A stretch of 64,000 nucleotides of DNA from Chryseobacterium viscerum (lineage in GTDB: Bacteria; Bacteroidota; Bacteroidia; Flavobacteriales; Weeksellaceae). How positions within the stretch are numbered: the stretch's first letter is position 1; every line of letters begins with the position of its first letter. Location of the stretch: contig NZ_PPEG02000003.1 of the NCBI RefSeq assembly GCF_002899945.2, positions 1-64,000 of the forward strand, read 5' to 3'. The notes beneath the pieces are model-generated. The model worked only from the letters and a program-made list of their open reading frames with translations, was not told the DNA's origin and ran no database searches. Below are positions 8,968 through 17,876 of this stretch, one piece after another. Both the position numbers and the translations under genes were made by a program.

Positions 8968-10233
8968 CTATTTGTTTAGTCGCTTCATTATTTCATTTCC
9001 TCTTGTCAAAGTCACTGGATATGCTTCCTCAGGATTGCTGATTGATTTGGCATAAAATTCTTTCCCTATTTTAGTATTTCCCTGCACAAGATTTATATAG
9101 CCTGATATTTCGTACATGAAATTCCGCAGCTTAAGATCTTTATTTTCGTGAGCAGATAAATAGTTCAGCAGTTTTTCAGCAGAGGCCAATCTGTTGTCTT
9201 TATACTTCTTTATATCATATCCCTGAGGTTTACTGAACCAATAGCCCCATTCACTGCCATTATCATGTTCGTTCCATGAATATTTGATGAGTTGTAAGGC
9301 TGCCTCCAACATAGCGGAATTTAACTTTTCATTTTTTGGCGATAATTTCTCACTTTCTGCGATATAGTGATCAATGGTTGTATCTATACCTTTATCTTTC
9401 ATTTCCTGGAAAATAGATTCTTTAAGGTATAAAGAATGGTTCTTTGAGAAATTTTCATATGCAAATGAAACGGGAAAATGGTCGGCAAGATTTTCTACTT
9501 TGTATCCTTTCTTGAGTTCAGATTTCAAATCAATGGTATAAACTGTATTGTAGTCGTGGAAAAGATAAACGTAAATGATTCCTTTTTTCAGATCATAGAT
9601 GGCAGAGTATAATGTGTTTAGGTCTCCTTCCTGATGCGTTTTGTCCAGGATTTTCTTTAAAAACTCTACATTATTTTCTTTTGAAGCAGAAAGCATTTCA
9701 GTTGCCATTTCCGGTCTTAAGCAGGATAGTTTTCCGTTGATCATATTGCAGTTTGCATTCACTTGAAATTCGCCTGTTTTTTCAACAATCCCTTTCGGAT
9801 TTACCATAATAGAATTACCTTCTTTATCTGCTATTAAAACTTTAGAAGATGAGACATAATCATACTTTTTTAATATAACCATGGCTTCTTTTACGGTTTT
9901 ACATTTTCCAAGCACTTCCCACATAATATCTCCCGGATAAGGATTGGTAAGGTTCAATTTACTAAGGTCATAATTAGCTGCTGTATAATCAAAGAATAAC
10001 CCATGCTCATTCATTGCTGCTGCTATCTGCATGTCCGGTGCTCCGAAACAAACAGAGGCATAGCGGTCTTTGGTACTAGGATTATACCAGATCCTGGTGA
10101 AAGGTGTCGTGTCATCCTCATTGGCCGCTGCAAATACTTCACCTCCTCTGGAGCATGAGAATATGGTACAGGCTTTCATGGTAGCTATACACCCTGACAA
10201 ACTGATTAAAATTAAAAGGAAATATTTTTGCAT
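8968..10233 (-). CDS. Secreted Ntn-type Cys amidohydrolase (choloylglycine/acyl-CoA:6-APA acyltransferase-like)
   Basis: Exported protein of 421 residues. After a hydrophobic leader the sequence KACTIFSCSRGGEVFAAANED resembles the start of mature linear-amide C-N hydrolases, where an N-terminal Cys followed by Thr is the nucleophile; here that would be C22, with cleavage after MKA. MNEHGLFFDYTA and ANCNMINGK also fit the family pattern of a conserved Asn. A lipobox-like LSGC ends at Cys15, so the protein could instead be a lipoprotein, in which case C22 would not be N-terminal without further processing. The C-terminal third (after about residue 250) is helical and not recognised. No substrate is suggested by the neighbours. 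Confidence 0.72.
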   Translation of the reverse strand: MQKYFLLILISLSGCIATMKACTIFSCSRGGEVFAAANEDDTTPFTRIWYNPSTKDRYASVCFGAPDMQIAAAMNEHGLFFDYTAANYDLSKLNLTNPYPGDIMWEVLGKCKTVKEAMVILKKYDYVSSSKVLIADKEGNSIMVNPKGIVEKTGEFQVNANCNMINGKLSCLRPEMATEMLSASKENNVEFLKKILDKTHQEGDLNTLYSAIYDLKKGIIYVYLFHDYNTVYTIDLKSELKKGYKVENLADHFPVSFAYENFSKNHSLYLKESIFQEMKDKGIDTTIDHYIAESEKLSPKNEKLNSAMLEAALQLIKYSWNEHDNGSEWGYWFSKPQGYDIKKYKDNRLASAEKLLNYLSAHENKDLKLRNFMYEISGYINLVQGNTKIGKEFYAKSISNPEEAYPVTLTRGNEIMKRLNK

Positions 10234-10485
10234 AATAAAGTTTTCATAGATATTGATCTTTTGATTAATGAAATATATTTTTGTTAAATCATATGCTGAT
10301 GAATTTATATTCCGTTAAAGAATGGATAATCTAAATAAATGAGACACAGCTCCTCAAAAATTAAAGCCTAAAACCGGATGCCGGTTGTTCAGTATCTTAG
10401 CCCTTGATTCCCGGTTCTTGCTTCTTTTAATAAATATATATTGACAATCAGTTATTTATTGGATGTATTTGTGAAAGAAAACCTA

Positions 10486-10516
10486 TTGTTTGTTTTAAAT
10501 AAAATTCATATCTTTG
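10486..10516 (+). promoter_or_regulatory. rpsA promoter in a 405-base gap
   Basis: TTG at 10486-10488, a 20-base spacer and a perfect -7 box TATCTTTG at 10509-10516. The predicted start leaves an untranslated leader of about 115 bases before rpsA, with a small CCCAC/GTGG hairpin at its beginning. The rest of the gap (10234-10485) holds only a small AACCGG/CCGGTT hairpin near 10373. Confidence 0.75.
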
Positions 10517-10638
10517 CACCCACTTTTGTGGCGAAAAGGTTTGATGGGTAAATTACTTACAATTAATTACTTCCGTATTTTTTAATCCGCATTTATTCAA
10601 ACCGTTAAAAAAGAAGGAATACAAATTTTTATTAGAAA

Positions 10639-12426
10639 ATGTCAAAAGAGACAAATTCAGCAGAGGTTATTTTAAACCAAAACGTAGCACCAGAACAATT
10701 TGATTGGGATTCATTCGAATCAGGTCTTGATGCAGATGCGAGAAAAGAAAAAAGCGACTTAGAAGAAATCTACAACGGATCTCTTAACAGCCTAAACGAC
10801 AATGACGTTTTAGTTGGTAGAGTAGTAAGATTAACTGACAAAGAAGCTATCGTAGACATCAACTTCAAATCTGAAGGTGTTATTTCTCTTAACGAATTCC
10901 GTTACAACCAAGGCCTAAAAGTAGGTGATGAGGTAGAAGTAATGGTTGACAAAAGAGAAGACAAAACTGGTCAGTTACAATTATCTCACAGAAAAGCTAG
11001 AACGCTTAAAGCTTGGGATAAAGTAAACGAACTTCACGAAACTGGAGAAATCGTTAACGGTTTTGTTAAATCTAGAACTAAAGGTGGTATGATCGTTGAC
11101 GTACACGGAATCGAAGCATTCTTACCTGGTTCTCAAATTGACGTTAAGCCAATTAAAGATTACGATCAGTTCGTAGGAAAAACTATGGAGTTCAAAGTTG
11201 TGAAAATCAACCCTGAGTTCAAAAACGTAGTTGTATCTCACAAAGCATTGATCGAAGCAGATATCGAAGGTCAGAAAAAAGAAATCATCGCTCAACTTGA
11301 AAAAGGTCAGGTTCTTGAAGGTACTGTTAAGAACATTACTTCTTACGGTGTATTCATTGACTTAGGAGGTGTTGATGGATTGATCCACATTACAGACCTT
11401 TCTTGGTCTAGAGTGAACCACCCATCTGAAATCCTAGAGGACGGACAAACTGTAAAAGTTGTAATCCTTGATTTTGATGATGAGAAAACAAGAATCCAAT
11501 TAGGTATGAAGCAATTAGAAGCTCATCCTTGGGATGCTCTTTCTGCTGACATGAAAGTTGGAGACAAAGTAAAAGGAAAAGTAGTAGTTCTTGCTGACTA
11601 TGGTGCATTCGTTGAGATCGCTCCAGGTGTAGAAGGATTAATCCACGTTTCTGAAATGTCTTGGTCTACTCACTTAAGATCTGCTGGTGACTTTGTGAAA
11701 GTAGGTGATGAAGTAGAAGCTGAAGTATTAACTTTAGATAGAGAAGAAAGAAAAATTTCTCTTGGTATCAAGCAATTGTCTAAAGATCCATGGGAAAACA
11801 TCGAAACTAAGTATCCTGTAGGATCTCAGCATGTAGGAACTGTAAGAAACTTCACTAACTTTGGTGTATTCGTAGAGTTAGAAGAAGGTATCGACGGATT
11901 AATCTACATCTCTGATCTTTCTTGGACTAAGAAAATCAAGCACCCATCTGAGTTCTGTGCAGTAGGTGATAAATTGAATGTTGTAGTTCTTGAATTAGAT
12001 ATCCAAGCTAGAAGATTATCTCTAGGTCACAAGCAATTGACTGAAAACCCATGGGATAAATTCGAAACTAAATATGCTGAAGGAACTATCCACGCTGGTA
12101 AAGCAGTAGAAGTTCACGATAAAGGAGCTTCTGTTCAATTCGAAGATGCTGAAGTAGAAGCATTCTGTCCTTCAAGATTATTAGAGAAAGAAGATGGATC
12201 TAAAATCAAAAAAGGTGAAGATGCTCAATTCAAAGTAATCGAATTCAACAAAGAATTCAAGAGAGTAGTAGTATCTCACACAGGTACTTTCAGAGACGAA
12301 GAAAAGAAAAACGTAAAAGAAGCTTCTTCTAGAAACGTAAGTTCTTCTAACAATGAAGAAAGATCTACACTTGGAGACATCGATGCATTAGCAGAGTTGA
12401 AAAGAAAAATGGAAGAAGGTAAATAA
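10639..12426 (+). CDS. rpsA: 30S ribosomal protein S1
   Basis: Ribosomal protein S1, 595 residues, which brings mRNA to the 30S subunit. It is built from tandem S1 (OB-fold) repeats, visible as recurring GxVxxxTxYGVFVDLG-type segments (ITSYGVFIDLGG, LADYGAFVEIAPG, FTNFGVFVELEEG), each followed by GLIHxSDLSW and later SLGxKQL. The first 40 residues are an acidic extension, and the last 50 are charged and low-complexity (SSRNVSSSNNEERS), usual in Bacteroidota S1. Codon use looks strongly biased, as expected of a highly expressed gene. There is no Shine-Dalgarno sequence (AAAATG only). It has its own strong promoter and terminator. Confidence 0.97.
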   Translation: MSKETNSAEVILNQNVAPEQFDWDSFESGLDADARKEKSDLEEIYNGSLNSLNDNDVLVGRVVRLTDKEAIVDINFKSEGVISLNEFRYNQGLKVGDEVEVMVDKREDKTGQLQLSHRKARTLKAWDKVNELHETGEIVNGFVKSRTKGGMIVDVHGIEAFLPGSQIDVKPIKDYDQFVGKTMEFKVVKINPEFKNVVVSHKALIEADIEGQKKEIIAQLEKGQVLEGTVKNITSYGVFIDLGGVDGLIHITDLSWSRVNHPSEILEDGQTVKVVILDFDDEKTRIQLGMKQLEAHPWDALSADMKVGDKVKGKVVVLADYGAFVEIAPGVEGLIHVSEMSWSTHLRSAGDFVKVGDEVEAEVLTLDREERKISLGIKQLSKDPWENIETKYPVGSQHVGTVRNFTNFGVFVELEEGIDGLIYISDLSWTKKIKHPSEFCAVGDKLNVVVLELDIQARRLSLGHKQLTENPWDKFETKYAEGTIHAGKAVEVHDKGASVQFEDAEVEAFCPSRLLEKEDGSKIKKGEDAQFKVIEFNKEFKRVVVSHTGTFRDEEKKNVKEASSRNVSSSNNEERSTLGDIDALAELKRKMEEGK

Positions 12427-12449
12427 TCTTTGAACCATTCATAAATAAG

Positions 12450-12477
12450 GAGCCGCTCGTTTGAGCGGCTTTTTTTG
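12450..12477 (+). terminator. rpsA terminator
   Basis: GAGCCGCTC, short loop, GAGCGGCTTTTTTT: a GC-rich stem followed by a T run, 23 bases past the rpsA stop. Confidence 0.88.
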
Positions 12478-12556
12478 TACCTATATGTAAGAATGTACAA
12501 TTTTATAAATAAATGATGGTAATTATATAAGATTTTACACTAATCTTGATATCTTA

Positions 12557-12632
12557 ATGTCATTCTGAATGTAACGAAGTGAAATGAAGAATCTAAGCCA
12601 TATATGAGATTCTTCCTTCGTCAGAATGACAA
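12557..12632. repeat. Long inverted repeat in the rpsA-M36 gap
   Basis: ATGTCATTCTGAA at the left is matched by CAGAATGACAAT at the right, and GAAGAATCT by AGATTCTTC inside, around an AGCCATATATG centre. The arms are about 30 bases with an insertion in the left arm. The rest of the 513-base gap (12478-12939) is AT-rich and shows two small adjacent hairpins near 12797-12825 but no gene. Confidence 0.8.
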
Positions 12633-12939
12633 TGATATAGTAACCTAAATTATAATAGGATAGCTTTTTAAGATATTATAAGTTGAAAAAAATGAGGTTT
12701 ATATTCATTAAAAGATTTAATAATAAATGATTCGTTTGGTGAAATATTTAAATAAAAAATAGCTAGAAGTGCTTTAAATATAATGTGATAGGCATAAATC
12801 CCTGGTGGGATTCTCGGTGTTGAGAAATATGTAAAATGATTTTAGGTTTTATTTTATATTAGTATTTATTTATTATTAAATTTTGATTAAAAAAAATAGT
12901 AAAGATTTGTGAATTATTTGTAGATTAGCGGCTTTAATA

Positions 12940-15567
12940 ATGGATATGAAAAATAAAGCTCTACCTATTTTATTTGCTGTATTTTCTGCGTTTCCAACAA
13001 TATTGTTTGGGCAGGATAATGAAAAGCTGATTAAAGATTATATTTCTCAAAACAAAATAAGGGAATATAAAAAATCTGATCTTAATAGTATCATCATTGA
13101 TAATGTAGATCCGTCAAAATCATTGAATGGTAATGTTGTTAAATTTTTACAGACATATAATGGCCTACCCATCTATAGCTCCGTAGGAACAGCATTGATT
13201 AAAGACAATAAAATTGTTTATTATACAGATAATTTTGTAAAAGATTATACTGCAACTACATCAGGTACAGCTGCAATCAACAAGACTTTCGCTCTTCAAA
13301 AGATAGCTGAAGATCTGAAAAATTCTGATATTGCTAATTTTACGATTCTTGAATATCTTGAAAAGACTCAGAAAAAAGCTACATCCGCCAATCAAAGACT
13401 GGTATATACCAATGATGAGAATGGGAATCTGCGTTTGGCATATGAATATACCTTAATGGAGCCAAAATCTCCAAATTACTGGAACATTTTAGTGGATGCC
13501 AATAACGGAAATATTCTGGTAAAACATAATCTGACACTCTCTTGTAACTTCCATCATGATGCCTATAGTTCAGATGCTGATTATAGCCATGCTGACCATT
13601 TTGAGAATACATTAGTTGGACCTCAAAATAATATAGTGCAAAACAATATTCCTTTGCTTGTACCGGATAATGCAACCTATAATGTATTTCCGCTGCCAAT
13701 CGAAGCGCCTACTTTTGGTTCAAGATCAATTCTTACCAATCCTTGGCTTCTGAATGCTTCCCCTGAAGGATGGCATTCTGATGGGACTAATCATTATACC
13801 GTTACCCGAGGAAATAACGTTTTCGCTTATGAAGATGTGGCAGGAACAGCTTTAACGGCTCCTGACTATCTTACAGGAACTCCGGCGGAAGGAGGAGCAA
13901 CAAGGAATTTTAATTTTCCTTTTAATATCAATGAAGCTCCTGTAAACAACAGAAATGCAGCCATCACCAATTTATTTTATCTGAACAACAGAATTCATGA
14001 TGTTTTCTATCAGTTTGGATTTACAGAATCTGCAAAAAACTTTCAGCAGAATAACTTTGGAAACGGAGGGGTAAATGATGACTCTGTATATGCAGAAGCA
14101 CAGGATGGAAGTGGACTGAATAATGCTAACTTCTCTTCACCATCAGATGGTAATAATCCTAGAATGCAGATGTACCTTTGGTCATCTATAGGTAGAATAT
14201 TTTTCTATAATGCTCCAACCGCTGCTGTTTCCCGTACACCAGGAGCAGGAACAGCTCAGTTTGGTATGCCGGTGCCAATGAATGGGATAACCGGAGATGT
14301 AGCGTTATCTCCAGTTTTAGATGGATGTACTGCTTTACCGATAGGTTCTTTGATAGATAAAATTGGTTTGGTTGAAAGAGGAACATGTGCTTTTGCTGTT
14401 AAAGTAAAAAATCTTCAGGATGCGGGAGCTAAAGCGGCTATAGTTTATAACAATGCAGCGAATGGAGCTACTTTAGGAAATATGGCGGGTTCAGATGCTA
14501 CAATTACGATACCTTCAGTGCTTATTATTAATTCTGAAGGAGAATATATAAAAACTCAGCTTGCTGCAAGTACAAACGTAAATGTTACTCTAAAAGGAAA
14601 CATGACGCCAGACGGAAGTTTTGATAACGGAATTGTAATCCATGAATATGGCCACGGAATATCAAACAGAATGACTGGTTCGGGTTCATCATGTTTGAAT
14701 GCCAATGTGAGCAAAGAGCAAATGGGTGAGGGATGGTCTGATTTCTTCGCTTTAATGCTTACGAATAAAGCTGGGGATAACTCTACTGTAGCGAGAGGTA
14801 CAGGTACTTATGCATTAGGTCAGGCGATTACAGGAGGTGGTATCAGACCTAAAAAATACACAACAGATCTTACTATAAACGGATATACATACGGAAGTAC
14901 CAACGGAATGGAATACAATAATGGAACATCAGTGGTTCCGGATGTACATTCTATTGGTTTTGTTTGGGCTACCATGTTATGGGATCTTCACTGGAAATAT
15001 GTTGAAAAATATGGGTATTCTTCGGATGTATTATCTACGACTCCTAACGGAAGCAGAAAAGTATTACAACTGGTAACAGATGCTCTGAAACTTCAGGGAT
15101 GTAACCCTAGTTTTATTGATGGAAGAAATGCAATATTAGCTGCTGAGCTAGCGACTACTGGGGGACAGGATAAGTGTATGATCTGGGGTGTTTTTGCAAG
15201 AAGAGGTTTAGGGTTGAATGCATCAGCAGGAGTTAAGAATAACATTAATGATCAGGTTCAGGACTTTAATGTACCGGAAGAATGTGTACTGGCTACCAAT
15301 GAAGTGAATTCTGATAAAAATAAGAATATCTCTATCTATCCGAACCCGGCTAAAGACGAGTTTTATATCAAATTCCCAAGTAATACCCTTGGAAAAGTAA
15401 GTGTAGAGCTTTATGATATGTCTGGTAAGCTGGTTTCTTCTGAAAATAAAATTTCACCGGATGCTAAGAAAGCAATTTCTACAAGCAACCTGGTAAACGG
15501 AACGTATATGGTTAAAATAAAAGGACTTGGTTTCGAAACGGCTTCAAAAGTAATGGTTAAAAAATAA
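12940..15567 (+). CDS. Secreted M36 (fungalysin-type) metalloprotease, T9SS substrate
   Basis: Secreted zinc protease of 875 residues. A signal peptide (ending about FPTILFGQ) is followed by an FTP-type propeptide (residues about 30-190). The catalytic domain has HEYGH at 568-572 with the third ligand Glu in GEGWSDFF near 597, the M36 arrangement. A protease-associated (PA) domain lies just before it (about 430-550: LVERGTCAFAVKVKNLQDAGAKA), inserted in the catalytic domain as in many Bacteroidota members. The C-terminal 75 residues are a T9SS type A sorting domain (ISIYPNPAKDEF). The start could be this ATG or the one two codons later. With the reprolysin at 997 and the M1 enzyme at 53952 it belongs to a set of T9SS-exported proteases. 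Confidence 0.93.
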   Translation: MDMKNKALPILFAVFSAFPTILFGQDNEKLIKDYISQNKIREYKKSDLNSIIIDNVDPSKSLNGNVVKFLQTYNGLPIYSSVGTALIKDNKIVYYTDNFVKDYTATTSGTAAINKTFALQKIAEDLKNSDIANFTILEYLEKTQKKATSANQRLVYTNDENGNLRLAYEYTLMEPKSPNYWNILVDANNGNILVKHNLTLSCNFHHDAYSSDADYSHADHFENTLVGPQNNIVQNNIPLLVPDNATYNVFPLPIEAPTFGSRSILTNPWLLNASPEGWHSDGTNHYTVTRGNNVFAYEDVAGTALTAPDYLTGTPAEGGATRNFNFPFNINEAPVNNRNAAITNLFYLNNRIHDVFYQFGFTESAKNFQQNNFGNGGVNDDSVYAEAQDGSGLNNANFSSPSDGNNPRMQMYLWSSIGRIFFYNAPTAAVSRTPGAGTAQFGMPVPMNGITGDVALSPVLDGCTALPIGSLIDKIGLVERGTCAFAVKVKNLQDAGAKAAIVYNNAANGATLGNMAGSDATITIPSVLIINSEGEYIKTQLAASTNVNVTLKGNMTPDGSFDNGIVIHEYGHGISNRMTGSGSSCLNANVSKEQMGEGWSDFFALMLTNKAGDNSTVARGTGTYALGQAITGGGIRPKKYTTDLTINGYTYGSTNGMEYNNGTSVVPDVHSIGFVWATMLWDLHWKYVEKYGYSSDVLSTTPNGSRKVLQLVTDALKLQGCNPSFIDGRNAILAAELATTGGQDKCMIWGVFARRGLGLNASAGVKNNINDQVQDFNVPEECVLATNEVNSDKNKNISIYPNPAKDEFYIKFPSNTLGKVSVELYDMSGKLVSSENKISPDAKKAISTSNLVNGTYMVKIKGLGFETASKVMVKK

Positions 15568-15588
15568 TTTACTTATAATCAATTTTAT

Positions 15589-15616
15589 AATCGCCACAAG
15601 CTTGCTTGTGGCGATT
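15589..15616 (+). terminator. Terminator of the M36 gene
   Basis: Perfect stem AATCGCCACAAG/CTTGTGGCGATT with a CTTG loop, followed by an AT-rich but T-poor tract. Confidence 0.65.
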
Positions 15617-15665
15617 ATATTTATCTATCACCGCAACGCTTCCGACTGATTTAATTTATATATTG

Positions 15666-15673
15666 TACCTTTG
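15666..15673 (+). promoter_or_regulatory. -7 box of the EamA gene
   Basis: TACCTTTG, a perfect TAnnTTTG match, 18 bases before the ATG at 15692. It overlaps a TTG at 15671 that could otherwise be read as a start codon, which argues against that start. Confidence 0.6.
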
Positions 15674-15691
15674 CAGGCTGTTAAAAAAATT

Positions 15692-16678
15692 ATGAAGAAG
15701 AAAAATATACTAAAAGGTGTTTTATTTGTAGGGATTGGAGCTAGTATATACGGTATGTTAGCCACTTTTGTGAAAATGGCTTATCATGATGGCTTCACAA
15801 CTTCTGAAGTGACTACCTCACAATTCGTTTTAGGTTTGATAGGACTTTTGATCCTTAATTTTATTCAGACCCTAACCTCAAAGCAGAAATTATCGAAACC
15901 AAGTTCTAAAGAAGTAAGAATGCTGCTGCTTGCAGGAACTTCTTTGGGAGGAACCAGCTTATTTTATTATATCGCTGTACAATATATCAATGTTTCAATT
16001 GCCATTGTCCTGTTGATGCAGTCTGTATGGTTCAGTGTAGTGGTAGAAAGTATTATCGCAAAAAAACTACCCAATGCAAGAAAAGTAGTTTCCGTGGTTA
16101 TTGTACTGCTGGGAACTGTTCTGGCAACTAATCTAATCAATATGGAGATAGAGCTGGACTGGCATGGAGTCTTTTGGGGATTGATGGCGGCGGCTTCGTA
16201 TACCTTAACGATGTTCACTTCCAATACACTGGCTACCCATCTTCCGGTTTTCAGGAAGAGTTTCATTATGCTGGCGGGTGGATCTGTAATCGTTTTTGCA
16301 TTTTTATTCTTTGCCCAGATAGGACCGATGTATTCTGATGGTTTAAAATCATTATACTTAAATTTTACAGAAAATACAGAACATATTCATCCATTTAACT
16401 ATTCAATATTCCTGACTTACGGATTTATACTGGCTCTTTTTGGAACCATCATTCCTCCTATTTTATTTAATATTGGGTTCCCGAATGCTGGATTAGGATT
16501 GGGAAGTATTGTCTCGTCGCTGGAACTTCCGGTTTCTGTAACGATGGCTTTTGTTTTATTGGGAGAGAAAGTATTTCTCATCCAATGGGCAGGGATTGTA
16601 CTGATTCTTTTTGCTATTGTTTTGATGAATTTACCTTCAAAAAAAGAAAAAGAAGTTTCGATGGCAGAAGTGTCTTAA
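15692..16678 (+). CDS. EamA-family (drug/metabolite) transporter
   Basis: Inner-membrane permease of 328 residues with about ten predicted membrane helices in two EamA halves. Residues about 5-145 form the first half (GVLFVGIGASIYGMLATFVK; IAVQYINVSIAIVLLMQSVW) and residues about 160-320 the second, ending WAGIVLILFAIVLMNLPSKK. The family exports or imports metabolites such as amino acids; the substrate here is unknown. A hydrophilic insert of about 35 residues (GPMYSDGLKSLYLNFTENTE) lies between helices of the second half. The ATG start is chosen because the alternative TTG falls inside the -7 promoter box. Monocistronic, with a terminator after it. Confidence 0.87.
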   Translation: MKKKNILKGVLFVGIGASIYGMLATFVKMAYHDGFTTSEVTTSQFVLGLIGLLILNFIQTLTSKQKLSKPSSKEVRMLLLAGTSLGGTSLFYYIAVQYINVSIAIVLLMQSVWFSVVVESIIAKKLPNARKVVSVVIVLLGTVLATNLINMEIELDWHGVFWGLMAAASYTLTMFTSNTLATHLPVFRKSFIMLAGGSVIVFAFLFFAQIGPMYSDGLKSLYLNFTENTEHIHPFNYSIFLTYGFILALFGTIIPPILFNIGFPNAGLGLGSIVSSLELPVSVTMAFVLLGEKVFLIQWAGIVLILFAIVLMNLPSKKEKEVSMAEVS

Positions 16679-16703
16679 AAAATATTTAAATAAAAATAAC
16701 AGT

Positions 16704-16735
16704 TTAAAACCGTTCCTTTTGGAGCGGTTTTTTTA
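16704..16735 (+). terminator. Terminator after the EamA gene
   Basis: AAAACCGTTCC, TTTT loop, GGAGCGGTTTTTTT; strong stem with a T run. Confidence 0.82.
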
Positions 16736-16761
16736 ATTTTAATCCTTAAAATAAAAGTTTC

Positions 16762-17754
16762 ATGAAACGTTTCAGAAATATAATGGCCGCTTTTACATTG
16801 ACGGTGTCCGGTTTTATATTCTCACAGGTAAAACCCCTGGATGCAATGCTCTCTGATTATCAATATCCTTATGAAGTTCATTTCCTTACTTTACAATCTC
16901 AGGGCGAAGATTTGAAAATGGCTTACATGGACGTACAGCCACAAAAACCCAATGGAAAAACAATAATGCTTCTTCATGGGAAAAATTTTAATGGAGTGTA
17001 TTGGGAGAGAACAGCCAAAGATTTGTCTGCTAAAGGATTCAGAGTGGTGATTCCTGATCAGATCGGATTCGGAAAATCTTCCAAGCCTCATGCTTACCAA
17101 TTTTCTTTTTCACAGCTGGCAGAAAATACAAAAGCCGTTCTGGATGAACTGAAGATTGATAAAGCTATCGTCCTGGGACATTCTATGGGAGGAATGGTAG
17201 CCACAAGATTTACCCTGCTGTATCCGGAGAAAGTACAAAAATTGATTCTTGAAAACCCGATCGGACTTGAAGATTATAAAACTTTTGCTTCCTATCAGAC
17301 TATCGATCAGGCGTATCAGTCCGAACTTAAAAATACAGCGGAAACTTATAAAAATTATCAGCTGAAATTCTATTATGACAACAAATGGAAACAGGAATAT
17401 CAGCCCTGGCTTGACCTGATAGCAGGATGGACACTCCATAAAGATTATCCTCAGGTAGCATGGGATGCAGCTCTTACCACGGATATGATCCACAACCAAC
17501 CGGTATGTTATGAATTTAAAAATATCAAAGTTCCTACACTGCTGATCATTGGAACAAGAGACAGAACCGCGATAGGAAAGGATAGGGCGCCTAAAGAGCT
17601 GCAGCCGAAAATGGGACAGTATCAGGAATTGGGAAAGAAAACCCAGCATGAAATTGCCGGTTCAAAGCTTGTAGAGATTGATAATGTAGGACATCTGCCT
17701 CATATAGAAGTATACCCGAAATTCTTTGAAGCCCTGTATAATTTTATACAATAG
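16762..17754 (+). CDS. Exported alpha/beta hydrolase
   Basis: Alpha/beta-hydrolase of 330 residues with an N-terminal signal peptide (FTLTVSGFIFSQ), so probably periplasmic. Oxyanion-hole region MLLHGKNFNGVYW is followed by the nucleophile elbow GHSMGGM (Ser near residue 144), the acid candidate in LLIIGTRDRT and the catalytic His in NVGHLPHIE near residue 313. A cap insertion of about 70 residues (SYQTIDQAYQSELKNT through WLDLIAGW) sits before the last strands. This resembles periplasmic esterase/epoxide-hydrolase-like members; the substrate is unknown. It follows the EamA gene but is separated from it by a terminator, so it is not clearly co-transcribed. Confidence 0.88.
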   Translation: MKRFRNIMAAFTLTVSGFIFSQVKPLDAMLSDYQYPYEVHFLTLQSQGEDLKMAYMDVQPQKPNGKTIMLLHGKNFNGVYWERTAKDLSAKGFRVVIPDQIGFGKSSKPHAYQFSFSQLAENTKAVLDELKIDKAIVLGHSMGGMVATRFTLLYPEKVQKLILENPIGLEDYKTFASYQTIDQAYQSELKNTAETYKNYQLKFYYDNKWKQEYQPWLDLIAGWTLHKDYPQVAWDAALTTDMIHNQPVCYEFKNIKVPTLLIIGTRDRTAIGKDRAPKELQPKMGQYQELGKKTQHEIAGSKLVEIDNVGHLPHIEVYPKFFEALYNFIQ

Positions 17755-17876
17755 AATAAGGGTAAAACTATAAAATATTTGAAACATTAAGTTTTCATAA
17801 ATGATTCTGCTTCATTTTTCATCTTTGATGAAACTTAACTATTCTTATCATCTTCACTAAACTTAATGTTTCAAAA

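Noticed and set aside
12797-12825. Two small hairpins before the M36 gene considered as a riboswitch
   Set aside because: Stems are five to six pairs with no conserved core of any riboswitch I know, and the downstream gene is a secreted protease.
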